Shown: piece after piece, positions 13,000 to 25,369 of the stretch
Layout of the letters: each line of letters begins with the position of its first letter
Position numbering within the stretch: position 1 is the stretch's first letter
The notes under the pieces: model-generated
What the model saw: only the letters and a program-made list of their open reading frames with translations
What the model was told of the DNA's origin: nothing
The model's database searches: none
Source: Aselliscus stoliczkanus
Taxonomy: Eukaryota; Chordata; Mammalia; Chiroptera; Hipposideridae
Direction of reading: 5' to 3'
Assembly (NCBI GenBank): GCA_033961575.1
Contig: CM066728.1
Span: 101,012,852-101,076,851, forward strand
Length of the DNA stretch: 64,000 nt
Program-made: the position numbers and the translations under genes

Positions 13000-14095
13000 C
13001 ACTAGAAACATACTTTTGGAAAAGAGTTATTACAAGTACTTTCTATATCTTTTCTACCTTCATTTTATTAAATATTTAATTTCTTCCTATGAACTAAGTC
13101 AATTACCAGGATAAAAACATAAAGAACTCTAATTTTCAATGTAGCATATTTAAGAAAGATTCTGAATAAAATACATCTAAATATTAAAAGCAGTTGAAAA
13201 AGAACTGGTTGAAAATGCACCTAATATTTTTCATTTTTCAATTTGTAGAGTTATATCATGGAGTTAGAATACTAAGATGTTTTTTGAAGTAGTCAAATGA
13301 AGACAAATTTGCTTTTGAATCGAGCACAGCAATGGTTTAATCCAATTTTACCATTTACTGAGTTAATTTTAACTCAATATAAAGCTTCTTAAATCTTAGC
13401 ATATGGCTAAATAATAATTAAAAGGAAAAGTGATTGCAAAATATCTTTTACTTCTTGGGAGAGATTTTTTGTATTCAAGTCATTATACTGAAAGTGAGGT
13501 TTAGAAAGCAGAAGTGTGGGCCTGATGTCTTCAGGTATCTTATATTTTATATTATTCTTATCTATATTTGATTAAATTAAAAATTAAATAAAGTTCACAA
13601 ATAAGCATAAAATAAACTTATCTATAGATTACCAAAAAGGAATATATTAGAACAAATCAATAATAATCAGAATTCAGAAAAGTTTTGCCTCACAGTTTTT
13701 TACATCTTTAAGTCTATCTTAAATAGAACAGTCATATTTTATTTTCCTGATTATAAGTTTGGCTCCTTTGTTTCTTTGCCTCCAGTAGATGTGGTTTTTG
13801 ATTATAAATAACCTGAATCTTTAGAAGAAGTAATAACTTGACTTTCATCCATCAGTCTCATTTCATTGCACTCATTTCTTTTTGCGTGGTCTAAAGATGA
13901 AGAGCTTTGATGTTCGTAGGAAATATTTCATTTTCTGATATTATAGTTTCTCTTATCTTTAATTTCAGCAACTGATGTAATCATTTGTATTTTTAAGTGT
14001 CTTCTACTTGTCTGCTGGAGATGTTAGCTAATGTAAGTCAGTACTCCATTCATATTCAAAAACTTAGATTCTTTGCCTTGTAGACTTCAGACATT
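13000..14095. other. AT-rich stretch, no recognised feature
   Basis: Unique AT-rich sequence without supported repeats, genes or RNAs. Confidence 0.45.
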
Positions 14096-14098
14096 GTA

Positions 14099-14531
14099 AG
14101 TCCTCATATTTCTTTCTTTTTTTTTAAGATTTTTATTGGGAATTGGGGGAGGGGAACAGACAAGTTGCTGTCCTTTCGTGCTTCAGTCTAGTTGTGGAGG
14201 ACATTGCTTCACTGGCCCATGTTGGTATCATCATTGTGCTCTTCTCGGGTGAAGCAGATCAGTTGTAGGCCTCTGGGTGGCTCTTGGCAGCTCACCGCAG
14301 CTCTTGGCAGCTCACGCTGGCTGCCGGCCACTCACTGTAGCCTATGGCAGCCCACTGCAGCAGGGGCCCGTCGCCACAGCTCGCACAGCCCAGCTCCAGG
14401 TGGAGCTGTTGTTAGCTGTAGAAGGCAATGTCACAGGCCCTCATATGTGGGATCCAAACCAGTGCCACTAGAATCCCAAGCCAGCTCTTAACCAATGCAA
14501 CACTCAGCCAGCCCAGTCTTCATATTTCTTT
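14099..14531 (-). mobile_element. Long composite SINE (minus strand)
   Basis: The tRNA-like head lies at the right end (14415-14514 on the minus strand) and continues into about 300 bp absent from the short copies. The 3' end is at the left: a T-run, then AAGATTTTTATTGGGAATTG, then GAACAGACAAGTTGCTGTCC. It is flanked by a 17-bp direct repeat with one mismatch (14099-14115 and 14515-14531; AGTCYTCATATTTCTTT). Homologous to 38247-38682 and 46765-47179. Confidence 0.88.
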
Positions 14532-15234
14532 AGCATTATAATACACAGAAATTCCCTCCAGTTCTATTTTTGGATTTCCTTGCAAATTTTCACTCATCTT
14601 GAAGTTGCCCTGAAAAGACCTTTGCTAGTGCATATTATTTATGCCTTCTTGCATATTAAAGAAAAAAAAAGTATTCCGTTTATTATCATGAGAAGAAGGC
14701 AATTATTGTGTTTGAAAAAATTGAAAAAGGTGCTTACTTCTGGCATGGTTCATACAAGGACTTATAGAGCTAAGCTTGAACTGGAATTTCCCCTTAATTA
14801 ATTCACCACCTTGGCCAGGCACTAAAGTGAATTGAACCCCATGAACAACTGGTCCAGCCTTCTATGTATTATTTATATTATATTGTAGCTTTGAGAAAAA
14901 TCCTTTCTGTAGGCTGATTTTAAACTGGTTACAGTATGTCTCAGGAGTGCAGGAGTAATGCCAATAAGTGAGTGATAAGTACCCAAGCACTTCTAATCCA
15001 TCTCAGATCTCTTCTCTGTATTATTCAAATTTGAAGACGTCAGGCATCTGAGAGGTGCCCTTTCAAACCACATGCTTGCCAGAAAAAAACAAAAAAAAAA
15101 ATGATACTTTGATTTTGGGAAGACTGTGACTTTTTGACTTAAGATTAATTTTATTGCTTAGCAGATAGCTATGGAGCTGCAAATCTCTTCCTTTCTTTCA
15201 TCTTTAATTTACCATATGCTTGGAGACTATAAAA

Positions 15235-15795
15235 GTTTGACAATTAAGTTCGCGAACTGGTTGTAATGATGTTGCTAAACTTTTTTGATAACAGAGGGAT
15301 TATGCGTTATTAATTTGTACCAACTGGGAAAACAGGTAACCAAGTTTACTCTTGGGAAGTGCTGAAAAGGCTGTGTGAAAAAGATGGAAACGAACAGCCT
15401 GAACTTTTCACCAATTCTTGACTTGCATCACGACAATGCACCAGCTCACACCACACTGTCTGTGAGGGAGTTTTTAGCCAATCAACAAACAACTGTAATG
15501 GGACCCCCCCTACTCATCTGATATGGCCCCCAGTTACTTCTTTCTTTACCTGAAGATAAAGGAAATATTGAAAGGGAGACATTTTGATGACATTTAGGAC
15601 ATCAAGGGTAATACGAGGACAGCTCTGATGGCCATTCCAGAAAGGGTTCCAAAAATTGCTTTGAAGCATGGACTACGTGCTGACATCAGTGCATAGCTTC
15701 CCAAGGGGAGTACTTCGAAGATAACCATCATCATATTCATCAATGAGGTATGTAGAACCTTTTCTAGGATGAGTTCGTGAACTTAATTGCCAGAC
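15235..15795 (+). mobile_element. Internally deleted Tc1/mariner element
   Basis: Terminal inverted repeats of about 24 bp (15235-15258 and 15772-15795) match at 21 of 24 positions, with core CAATTAAGTTC. The element is about 561 bp, against roughly 1.3 kb for a full mariner, so the 5' part of the transposase gene is missing. The C-terminal catalytic part of the transposase lies inside it (separate entry). Confidence 0.85.
15384..15705 (+). pseudogene. Mariner transposase fragment (dead)
   Basis: Transposases of this family cut and paste the element through a DDD/DDE catalytic domain. From an ATG at 15384 the frame reads into HHDNAPAHTTLSVREFLANQ, which carries the catalytic HDNAPAH motif. 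A run of seven C's (15504-15510) shifts the frame. The second family signature, a YSPDLAP-like motif (seen as YSSDMAPS), lies in the next frame, followed by LKGRHFDDI and an in-frame TAG. The N-terminal DNA-binding domain is absent. With a frameshift and stops the copy cannot be functional. Family membership is clear; the subfamily is not assigned. Confidence 0.85.
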
Positions 15796-15809
15796 CTAGT
15801 AGTGAGGAC

Positions 15810-17690
15810 TCTCTTAAATTTGCCCTTCTTGCTCTACCTTCCCTCACACCCTAACCCTTCTCCATCCTTCTCTTTGTCCTGAGAGGTCTCACCTCAGTAC
15901 ACTGTACCTTGGAAATTTGTTGCCTCTAGTTTATGATGGTGTTTGGCCAAAAGGCAGGCAAAGCAGGAAATAGGATCAAGGGGTTTATTTCCCAGCCTGT
16001 GGTGGTAGTGGCCTCCAGCTAGCTGAGGCTCAAACTAGGTCAAATTGACTCTAATCATATGACTTTCTCCTGCCATATAACAACCCCCTTCCCTCTAGTA
16101 CCAGAGGATCTGGTTTCTATACTATCTATACTCTTAGAAATAGTTCTTGGTTTGTAATACTATTCAGTAATGATTTGAGGTACCATGTACACGTACATGA
16201 ATGAGAATTTTGAACATAGCTCAGAAATCTCTTGATACGATGAATCTTGATATAATATTCACTTAAATACTGGGATATGTAATATAAATTTTTTTTCTAT
16301 TAGTAAATAAAGGAAATGGTAAACAAACATTGAAGAGGGAGAACATTTTTTAAAGCAGGGGACATTCACATTTTATTCTCAAACGTATAATTTCTCCCTC
16401 TTCAACAGTATTTTTAGGTGATATTTTAGGGTCAATAGACATCAAAATCATTTTACATGTGAATGATATATAAATCCTTTTCTACTTTAAGAAAAAAGTG
16501 AGTGTTCCTTTTAGCAATACATAAAATCCTGGCTGAGATTACATATATTGTTGAAATATTTGATAATTTTTCATCTGATGTGGAAAAGTGACTATCGGGA
16601 ACTTTGAATCATTGGTCCTTTTAGGTCTATCATAACCTTAAAATATACTCATATTTAATTAATTCAAAACTATTTTAATAATTTAGAGCTGACGAATTGT
16701 GTATTGATGCTAGGTTTTTATGTATTATAGATGATTTCAAATTAGATATGAAATAATAAGGCTCAGAAGTCGACTAAAAATCTGTAGTCACTAAGTCGGG
16801 CATTTTATAGGTACATTTTATAGCATGAGTATTTGGAAAGTACTCCTTTTAATATCTATAAAAATGATAGTCAGTGTTCTGAATTTTACTCCAGCTCCAA
16901 AGCTACACATGTCAAGTATATTTTCTGACATCCTTCACTTCTTCATAAATATTTACTCTACATGGTTTCTGGAGTCAAGCATGCAAGGAGCAAGATTAGC
17001 ACTTTCTACTCAAAATATTTTTTTGACATTTTTGTTTTTTTGAAGATAGTCTACTTGGTATGAGATGTATATAAATAAATATTCATAATAATATTGGGCC
17101 TATCCTCAATTAGCAGTGGAAATCCTATAGAAACACACAATAAAAAGCAATAAATGAACAGTATTGAAAATAAAGTTTACAGAACAAAACTCCAGTAGTG
17201 AATTCAGGAACTGAAGCTTGGCTTACTAGCTAATGACCTAGACTTTGTCAGATGTAATAAAAAAATAAAAATTCTACCTGGCCTTTAAGCTGAATTAACT
17301 CAACTAAGAGGAATTTCATTAGATTTGCACACCCGACAGTATTGGGAAAAGGGTAGATTCATCCACTTCAGCCTGAACAAAGTCTGAAATGATGAACTGA
17401 AATTTGGGTCTGAACAAAGCAGAGATTAATATTTATGTTACAGTAAACCCCATGAGCAAAACCATTGGAGACTGAACTGCACATTGTTTTGGGAAAATTA
17501 CAAGTAAAATAAGTTTTACAATAGTGTGCACCGCAAAGGGAGGAGCAAGGAGAAAATTAGTATCAAATGCCACAATATAAGAAGTGTGTGTGCAAATTAT
17601 AATATGCTAAATAAATGTTATGTATTTCAATTACTTATATCAAAATATCATTGTGAAAATTAAATCAAATAGTCTGAAACATTTCCACTG
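15810..17690. other. AT-rich stretch, no recognised feature
   Basis: Unique AT-rich sequence. Chance open frames of 60-72 codons only, with no repeat I can name. Confidence 0.4.
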
Positions 17691-17699
17691 GCCTTAGTT

Positions 17700-17860
17700 T
17701 GGGTTGGTTCAGAAGCAGATCTTGAGACTGAGTTTCAAATGCAAATAGTTTATTTTGAAGGTCATCCTAAGAAATCCCCAAACAAAGGCCTAAGACTGGT
17801 GACCTAAAAGGGAGGTCCACACAGTTAGTAAGAATGTTACCAAGGGAATTACTACTGTGA
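17700..17860. repeat. Possible old LTR or other repeat fragment
   Basis: GGTTCAGAAGCAGATCTTGA, then GAGTTTCAAATGCAAATAGT, then TTATTTTGAAGGTCATCC resembles the start of a dispersed mammalian repeat in which 'AGAAGCAGA..CTGAGA' precedes 'GCAAGTAGTTTATTTGGGAGG'. Family uncertain. Confidence 0.3.
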
Positions 17861-17864
17861 AGTC

Positions 17865-19225
17865 TGGAGTTTAATCTTGCTGGAAGACAATGGCCGAAAA
17901 TTTAGAATATGTGTTTTCAAGTTTTCCCAACTAATGGGTAAGGAAAATAGGAATATTTTCCCATCAAACGTAGGTTGAAGGATGCTGAAGAAAAATGTTA
18001 TTTTCTACCATTTCTGATCTGTTCTTTGCCCTTGTTAAAGCAGATTTTTGTCAACAAAGGAAGCCATCAGGCAAAGAAATGCAGAAGTTAGCATTTGGAA
18101 GTGATTGCAGTGAAGTATTAGGTACAGATAGCTAGTATATGAGCAGTGCCCCACCAGAATTGGCTACATACTCCTACATCTTTTATTGGATAGACATTAT
18201 ATAAGTATTTCTAAGCAAATGCTATTTCAAAAATAGAGAAATTAAGCACAGACAAAAATAATATAGCAAAACGAATATATCTGCAGGCTTTGTTATATTG
18301 CTTTCTTAAAATTATGTTTAGGTTGAGATTCTTTTTTTAGCCACAACTATTTATTAGAAGACATTTCAGTAAGCTTTGTTATCTATTAACATATGCCTAT
18401 ACTGTACAATTACATTGTATGATTGTATTGATTTTCTGGTCACAGTTACATGGCAAAAAATAGTCTTCAAAATGATTGGAGGCATTTTTATGGTATATAA
18501 AAAGTCTAGTCATCTTTTTAATCAAGAATATTTCTCGCCTATATATCTTTATGATTAAAATTCTACCCCCTATTTTTTAACTTAGGCATTGTTCACATCT
18601 AATGTATTATAACTTTTAATTAGCTTATTATTATTATTAGCTTATTATTTATTAGTTTCTGCTATCTGTAGTGTACTTATTCTCAAATCACTCCCATTAG
18701 TTGCTTAAACATTCAACACAATTTTGTAATTAATATAAATATTATACAATATAGACAGTGTGACTTACCAGGAGATAGAAATAGTGAGTTGTAAATTATG
18801 TTTATACATTCTTACGGAAATTTCTAATCACGATAATTGAAATTTTAAGACAAATCAGTAGGTTTTTCATCCGACTAGAAATAAAATCAAGACCAGAAGA
18901 TGTTTACATTTTATATAATGAGTATGTTTTCACTCAAAATTAATCATTATTTATTATAAACATAATTTTGTATTATTCAACATTACACAAGAAGCAGAAT
19001 TTTCATAGGTATTAACATTTTCTAGTAAGTAAACGCTAACCATTTAGTTTATAAGAGTACATGAATTAAAGTTTTTACTTGCAAGCAATGAAAATGTACT
19101 CAGGCTAACTTGAATAGTAAACAGTTAGGTAGAAAAAAATGTCAAGTATTTTACAAAATCAGACAGACTAGAGAGCCCAGATTAGCAAAAGGCTAGGTAG
19201 TTCTGAGGGCTCTGCATAAAAATTA
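17865..19225. other. AT-rich stretch, no recognised feature
   Basis: Unique AT-rich sequence with a small TTATTA/TTAGC repeat cluster near 18615-18660. No gene evidence. Confidence 0.4.
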
Positions 19226-19231
19226 CTCATC

Positions 19232-19371
19232 AGAGGCTTGCCAAGTGGCTCAGCTGGTTAAGAGCTCGCTCAAGAGAGGGAGCTCTGAGCAGCAGGGACA
19301 CTGGTTTGATTCCTGGCCTGAGCTGAGCTGCCAACAGGTGGCAGGATGGCTATGCTAAAAAAAAAAAAAAT
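19232..19371 (+). mobile_element. tRNA-derived SINE of a second family
   Basis: The head has an A-box-like AGTGGCTCAGCTGGTTAAGA and a B-box-like GGTTTGATTCC, followed by CTGGCCTGAGCTGAGCTGCC, CAGGTGGCAGGATGGC and an A14 tail. Its body differs from every other SINE in the window. Flanking AAAATTAC-type sequence on both sides may be a decayed target-site duplication. Confidence 0.75.
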
Positions 19372-19379
19372 TACCAATT

Positions 19380-20715
19380 TCTCTAAAAAGCTTCTATCAC
19401 AAGTAATGAACTTCTGTTTTATTTACTTCATCATTGAACCATGAGCCAGATTAATCAAGTCACTTACTCTGTGTCTGTGTGATGGCACTAATACTATTTA
19501 CTATTTTCAAAGGGAAAAATATAATTCCCTAGAAGGATATCAGGCTAGTCTTTCCAAAATAAGAAGGAATGGATACTGGGCCATTGGTAATCAGAAAAGT
19601 TTTATTACATGAAAAAATAAATTGAAACATTTTCTTGAAAGTAAGAATTAAGCCAATTTGATATGAAACAGAAGAACTAAAACTAGTTCTTGTTTTAATA
19701 GAGCTAAACCAATTAAATATATAAACCCAAACTCTTAATGCAATAGCCTTGGAGTAAAAGGACACATTTAGAAACAGATTCTTTTCTAGTAATAGATTGA
19801 GGTTAAAAGAAGACCATGATAAATATCCAAAACCTGTTGAAGATTAAGCTAGTATGACTGTGAAACACTACATTGATTGCATCTATAATTCTGTCATGGT
19901 TCTAAGAGTTAGAATCCTTAACCTCTGGCTTTTCCTTGGCCTGGAAAAATGGTTGATACCACATATATTATAAGTCATGTATATTGCATAAAGAAAAGTG
20001 TCTAGATCATGAAAGTTATGTACCGTGGCAGCAGGGGGAAGGGGTTATCACAGCAAGGATGGGAGAATTAAACTCTGAGCTTTCGATACTATTCCTATTT
20101 TCACGTTATTCATGTACACAATACAAAGGAAATTTCTTTTTTTGATTAATTCAAAAAAATGATGAAATTAAAATACATGGATATTCAGCCACACCTTATT
20201 TCTGGTCTTTAGACAAGGTCTGATAAATTAGGAAAATCGCCACAAATTCTTCAGATCCTTGCGTTCAGACCGTTGTAGTGGGATGGTACTGATCCTCAAC
20301 GCAAGGGTTGAAATCTAAATCTCTTCCCATTGTATACCTGAGTGTGACTAGTTTCGATCAATGAGACATTAGCAAACATGAAACAAGCAGGGGATTGGAA
20401 AACACTTGTGCATTTTCTTCTGTTGTTCTTGAAAACTGTTGACAACATGTGAAAAACTCTGGGATCCCCTGGTGGATGATGAAAGACATAATTAGTTATA
20501 CCTGTCATCTTAGTCACAAACCAGCCAACCTCTAGAAGCAGAGCTGCTTGACTAACCATCAGCTGAACAAATATATTAGTGAACCTAGCTAAGCCAACCT
20601 ACTTATTGTGGCTCTAACTGCAAACACAAGAAATTATGGGTGAAGTAAATAGCTGATGTGTAAACCACTAAAAGTTTGGGGTGCTTTGTTATACAGCAAA
20701 AGCTTACCGTTATAC
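19380..20715. other. AT-rich stretch, no recognised feature
   Basis: Unique sequence. The 87-codon minus frame around 20296-20559 has no recognisable motif and stands alone. Confidence 0.4.
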
Positions 20716-20721
20716 AATCAG

Positions 20722-21148
20722 TTGTGGGTTGAATTGTAACTCCACAGATTTCATATGTTGAAGCCCTAACCCCTAGAACATCAAAAGATGACCTTACCTG
20801 GAAATGGGGTTGTTGCAGATAACATAACTTACGATGAAGTCATAGTGGAGTGGGCTGGATTCCCAATTCAATATGACTGGTATACTTATAAAAAGGGAAA
20901 CTTTGGACAGGCACACAGGGAGAATGCCATTTGAAGATGAAAGAGATGAGAGTGATGCTTCTATGAGCCAAGGAACACAAAAGATTGCTAACAAGCCACC
21001 AGAAACTAGGGGTCATGGAATTGATTCTTCCCCACAGCTCTCAGAAGGAAGTAATTCCACCAACACTTTGTCCTCAGATTTCCAGCCTTCAGAACTGTTA
21101 AACAATACATTTCTATCATTAAGTCACCAGTTTGTGGTACTTACAACT
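20722..21148 (+). mobile_element. MaLR-like solo LTR
   Basis: Landmarks in order: GTTGTGGGTTGAATTGTAAC, CATATGTTGAAGCCCTAACC, GATGACCTTACCTGGAAATG, CAATATGACTGG, ACACAGGGAGAATGCCAT, AGCCAAGGAACACAAAAGAT, AGCCTTCAGAACTGT and CCAGTTTGTGGTACTT. This order and content match MLT1-like MaLR LTRs in sense orientation. No internal gag/pol sequence is adjacent, so it is a solo LTR. A 101-codon open frame across it (20873-21178) is incidental. Confidence 0.7.
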
Positions 21149-21179
21149 GAATTCATTTTTACCTTGACATTTTTTTAGT

Positions 21180-23160
21180 TTCTATTTCCTTTAACTGAAT
21201 AAGAGTTTTCTTGCTTTGTATTTTATTTAAATTCTAGATAAAGTGTTGTCTTATCAGTGATTCCTTGATTACATAAAACAAATTATTCTTCTTGTAGTCT
21301 CCCTCTATCAACTAGTTTTATTTTTTCAATTATACTTATCTCTATCTGAGGTTAGTCACAATTTTTGTTTACCTATGTATAAATCTCTACTAAAACATAA
21401 GTTCCATGGAAACAGAGTCCTTTATTATGTTTATATTACCATATCCACAAGACTTATCATATAACAGTTCCTTAATAAATATTAATTATATAATATAATG
21501 CATAGATAAGCCTGAGAATATTTAAATATGTTATCTCACAATTAAAAACTTAACCTATATAGTTTTTTCAAATAAACTCTTGAATAACTTTAACATTTGC
21601 ATGGAGTATGATTGTTTACTTAGAAATCCATGCAGAGTTACATGTAATTTATTAGTAATGTAATTAGAATTATCAATCTTTGGGGTTTTCCTTTTCTTGC
21701 CTCTTAGGGATGATCTACTAACCATTGAGAGGCACAAATATAGTCTCTATCATAATTAAAATATGAATTGTTGGGACATGAAGAGAAAAATTCAACAACT
21801 AACAAAATTGAATCTAGAGAAAGATAAAGGAAAGCCTGAGGGATGCTGGGAAAAGAGATAAGACCTTAACATTGCAACTAGAAATAGTGATGAATAGAAG
21901 AATCCTCTAAAACCTCCACTCTCACTAAGACTAAGTAAGACACCTGAAGAAAAGTGAAAGGGAAGGGCGATGTTTGATGACATAGGGGAAGATTGTAATG
22001 GATGTAAGTAGTATGAACCAGAGGATCGTGTTGAAAGCAAACAGAGTCATAACTGGGGAACTGAAACACCATCTGGAGCTGTATCCCAGCAGTGGGAAGC
22101 AGAAGCAACACTGTAAAGTCCCTTATTTCCATTTCTGTGAACATCACACACAGCCCACAGGGAGGAGCACCTCCTTTTGACATGGGCATTTGATTATTGC
22201 CTGCTTGATTCCCATGAATCTTTCAAGAAAATGTCACCACCTTATCTCTGTCTAAAGGTCCTTCTGTCAAAACCTGCTCTATAAAATGGCTCAGGATGTT
22301 TCAAACATCTGCCCCCAGACAAGTTGTGTTCCTGGGAACCCAGAGGAGTTGTGGTAGAGTGAAAACTGAAGATTCAGCACTGGTTTGCTGCTGTATAGAT
22401 CAATAAGAGTGGATTCAGATGAAATATAAACATGCAAAGATATTTGGGTTTCTGGTATATGAACATTAATTACTTCAATATCACTGTGAAGAAGATGTCA
22501 TTTTAAATAGATGCTGATCCTCTTAGCACAAAAGGAAATCTGAGTTACATTTATAGGTAGAACCATGCACATCAATTCTGCTCTTTCAAACTCTGTAGTC
22601 TTCTCTAAAAGCAGCTGTGTACAGAGACCTTAAAAATATTTCTAATTTAAGAATTTGAGCAACTCAGAGATATGACATCCTAGCTGTTCTCCCTATATGT
22701 CTTATTCTCTAAGCTAGAAATATGATGCATTTTCACCAAAAACAATCCAAATGGAAAAGTTGTAACCATACTTACCATAGACCATATTTTACCTTTGGTA
22801 ATGTAAAAATTACCACCCAAAACTAATGCAGTATCCTGAATATCTCTCTTTTTAAAGACGGTCTTTATATTGAATTTGCATATTATGATGAGTATTTTTG
22901 TTGGTCTCCCAGAACAAGGATGCCATCAAGTTAAAGGAATATTAAAATTCCTTTCTATTGAGTTTCTATAAACATAAAGCAGTGTAGAGATTTTGTGTGG
23001 ATGTGACAAGTTATGTGTACATTAAAAATACAGAATCCATTATATATACACACACATATATATTGCATATATATGCATATACAGAATATATGTATTACAT
23101 ATATGTGCGTTGGTTTATATAATATACATGGATTTTATATATGTGTATGTATACACATAT
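21180..23160. other. Unique stretch, no recognised feature
   Basis: Starts AT-rich, then 21770-22400 is less AT-rich and shows overlapping open frames of 60-103 codons on both strands. None has a motif I recognise. 23040-23165 is a degenerate TA/CA-rich tract with ATATGCATAT-type palindromes. Confidence 0.4.
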
Positions 23161-23179
23161 GATGTGATAAAAAAACTAC

Positions 23180-23600
23180 AGTGAATGTTTAAATAAAGAA
23201 AATTATTACAGTAAAAGACACATTGCCAATCCCTCTCAAAATACTCCCCCTCACTTTGAACACACTCATTCCATCATTCTTGCCATTTTCTAAAGCAGCA
23301 CTGGAAGTCTTCTTTTGTGTGTACTTTAGTTGAGCTTTCGTGGCTGCCTCGATGTCCTGAATTGATTCAAAATGTTTTCTTTTCATGGTCATTTTGACTT
23401 TGGGGAAGAGCTAGAAGTCACATGGTGCCAGGTCTGGTGAATAAGGTAGATGAGGACACAACATAATATTTTTATTTGACAGAAATTGCCATACCAGAAG
23501 CGATGTGTGACATGGAGCGTTATCATGATGGAGGATGAAGTAAAGACCCCCCACACACACACATACACACACAGAATTCCATCTTGCAGCCTTCACAACA
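23180..23600 (-). pseudogene. Mariner transposase 3' fragment (dead)
   Basis: Reading the minus strand from about 23600, the frame shows HHDNAPCHTS (catalytic Asp), then YSPDLAPCDF, the second catalytic signature. An in-frame TAG at about 23411-23413 follows, and the same frame continues with MKRKHFESIQDIEAATKAQL. The two segments are in register (starts 204 bp apart), so only that stop separates them. Downstream the protein signal moves to another frame (CCFRKWQ, then SEGEYFE), showing an indel. A CA/TG microsatellite sits at the upstream edge (about 23552-23573). No terminal inverted repeats are visible. It belongs to a different mariner subfamily from the 15.2-kb copy. Confidence 0.85.
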
Positions 23601-23973
23601 GATTTATTACTTTTCTGATCTATTTTGAGGAAGATATTTTAGATTCAATTGGATTGAATTCAATTTTATAATGTTGGTATAAACTAATTTCACAATAAGT
23701 TACAAGGTACTGTAAAATAAATAACACTTAAATGGTGTAGACCAGTTGACTTCATCTTTTTGCATACTACAGCTTTAACAGTAGAAACATTGATAATAAT
23801 TACCAGAATTTTATTATTACTTATGAAATTTTATTTATGTCCCATACTACACCCCAAGCAAAAAATTTTTTAAATACAAGTTCCAATGTTTACTCTTACC
23901 AGGTAAGTGTTTTGCATATACCGCCAGGGGTCTCATACTACTTTGGGACATTTTGAGAGGGCAGTTTTTAATT

Positions 23974-24123
23974 TCAGAGAGTTGTTTCAGGGGCCGGCCA
24001 AGTGGCGCGGTGGTTAAGCGCTGGCTAGGGAAGCCAGCAGCCCCGGTTCGGTTCCTACATGTGAGGGCCAGTGACACTGCCCTCAAAAAAAAAAAAAAAA
24101 ATGCTGTCAGAGAGTTGTTTCAG
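23974..24123 (+). mobile_element. Short tRNA-derived SINE with 17-bp target-site duplication
   Basis: The body (23991-24106) starts GGGGCCGGCCAAGTGGCGCG, contains a GGTTCGGTTCC B-box-like segment, and ends GACACTGCCCTC followed by an A17 tail. Perfect flanking direct repeats TCAGAGAGTTGTTTCAG lie at 23974-23990 and 24107-24123. The intact duplication indicates a fairly young insertion. Confidence 0.93.
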
Positions 24124-24273
24124 TCACCATGCAAGTTTTAAAGCATATTTTTGGTTTGTATAGCAAGTGGTATGTAAGCAATCACTGTTACTCATATTTC
24201 CTGAAGGTCAGTTGCTTGAACAATTAAAAATCTAGACCTAGTTTACTTCCAATCAAATCAGAATAACAGGTAC

Positions 24274-24300
24274 GTGTGTGTGTGTGTGTGTGTGGGTGTG
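24274..24300. repeat. (GT)n microsatellite
   Basis: About thirteen GT units with one GG interruption. Confidence 0.9.
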
Positions 24301-24309
24301 TTGTGTCAA

Positions 24310-25205
24310 AAGTAAAATTGAAAACTTATTGCTGTTTTAGGAAACAACAGCTCATTTTCTAATGTCTTTCTGTGGAAAATCTCTACTTCAGATTCTTCAT
24401 ATCTAAAATCTTTTCATATCTTTCTTTTCTGTCATTATTAAAGGTCATGAAAATTACAGTCACACACACAACACAAATGTATAGGTACAGACATAAATAT
24501 ATAGATATTGATGGAGGTATGACATTTTAAAGAGCATTGTTGTAAATTGTGGCATTTTGAGACAAACATCTCAGTATCCAATACTATAAAAGTCATAGTT
24601 TTTATTTGGAATACAGACTTATTATGGCTAATATTATGCCATTTCCAAAATAGTATTTCTATATCTTTAGCACATAGCTTAAAAAACTGTGACATATCTC
24701 GTGTTTAATAGAATGAACTCAGCTCAAAATTTTTAAACATTTCCATGGTTTCCCACTCTTTATCGCTTATAACACTTGCAAAATCCATACTATCCTGTAT
24801 TCACAGGAATGTCTATATACATTATCTTTATAATGTTAAATAGTAGGACGAGCAGTTATTATTTATTGATCACTTCATTCAGAACAGTTAGCGAGGCTGT
24901 CAGGACCTGTACCTGGAGTGCGAGTTTACCTTGCTAATCCATGCACACAATTTGTAGATACAGCAAGTGGTAGACGATGGAGAGACATCATAAGTAAGTG
25001 CATGAAAAACCCGTCTATTTTTTATACTGTTCTAAAACTCTGAGATTTAGCTAATTTTTCTGGCTCAAAGCATTTCAATGTACCCCACTGTCTATTTACT
25101 TTGAAACACTAACATGAGGTTTATGTATTTCCTTAACTTTGTAAATACTGTAACACGCTCACTGCGACATAAGACATTGGTGGGAACCTGGATTAGTAGC
25201 AATAG
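24310..25205. other. AT-rich stretch, no recognised feature
   Basis: Unique AT-rich sequence. A less AT-rich patch at 24880-25000 shows nothing identifiable. Confidence 0.4.
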
Positions 25206-25211
25206 AGAATT

Positions 25212-25360
25212 CAGGAATGTTTTTCTGTATCTGTGTTTTTATTTTTTATTTTTGAGGGCAGTGTCACTGGCCCTCACATGTGGGACCGAAGCGGGGCCGC
25301 TGGCTTCCCAAGCCAGCGCTTAACCACCCGCGCCACTCGGCCGGCCCCAGAAATATTTTT
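25212..25360 (-). mobile_element. Short tRNA-derived SINE (minus strand)
   Basis: The body (25225-25347) reads in antisense: T-rich tail, GAGGGCAGTGTCACTGGCCC, the CCAAGCCAGCGCTTAACCAC arm, and head GCCACTCGGCCGGCC. Flanking CAGRAATRTTTTT repeats (25212-25224 and 25348-25360; two mismatches in 13) look like a decayed target-site duplication. Confidence 0.88.
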
Positions 25361-25369
25361 ATATAAGGT

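Noticed and set aside
14192..14491. 99-codon open frame with Cys/Ser/Pro-rich translation
   Set aside because: It lies wholly inside the long SINE; related frames recur at 38.2-38.7 kb and 46.8-47.2 kb in the other long copies.
20873..21178. 101-codon plus-strand frame
   Set aside because: It lies within a MaLR-like LTR, which is non-coding.
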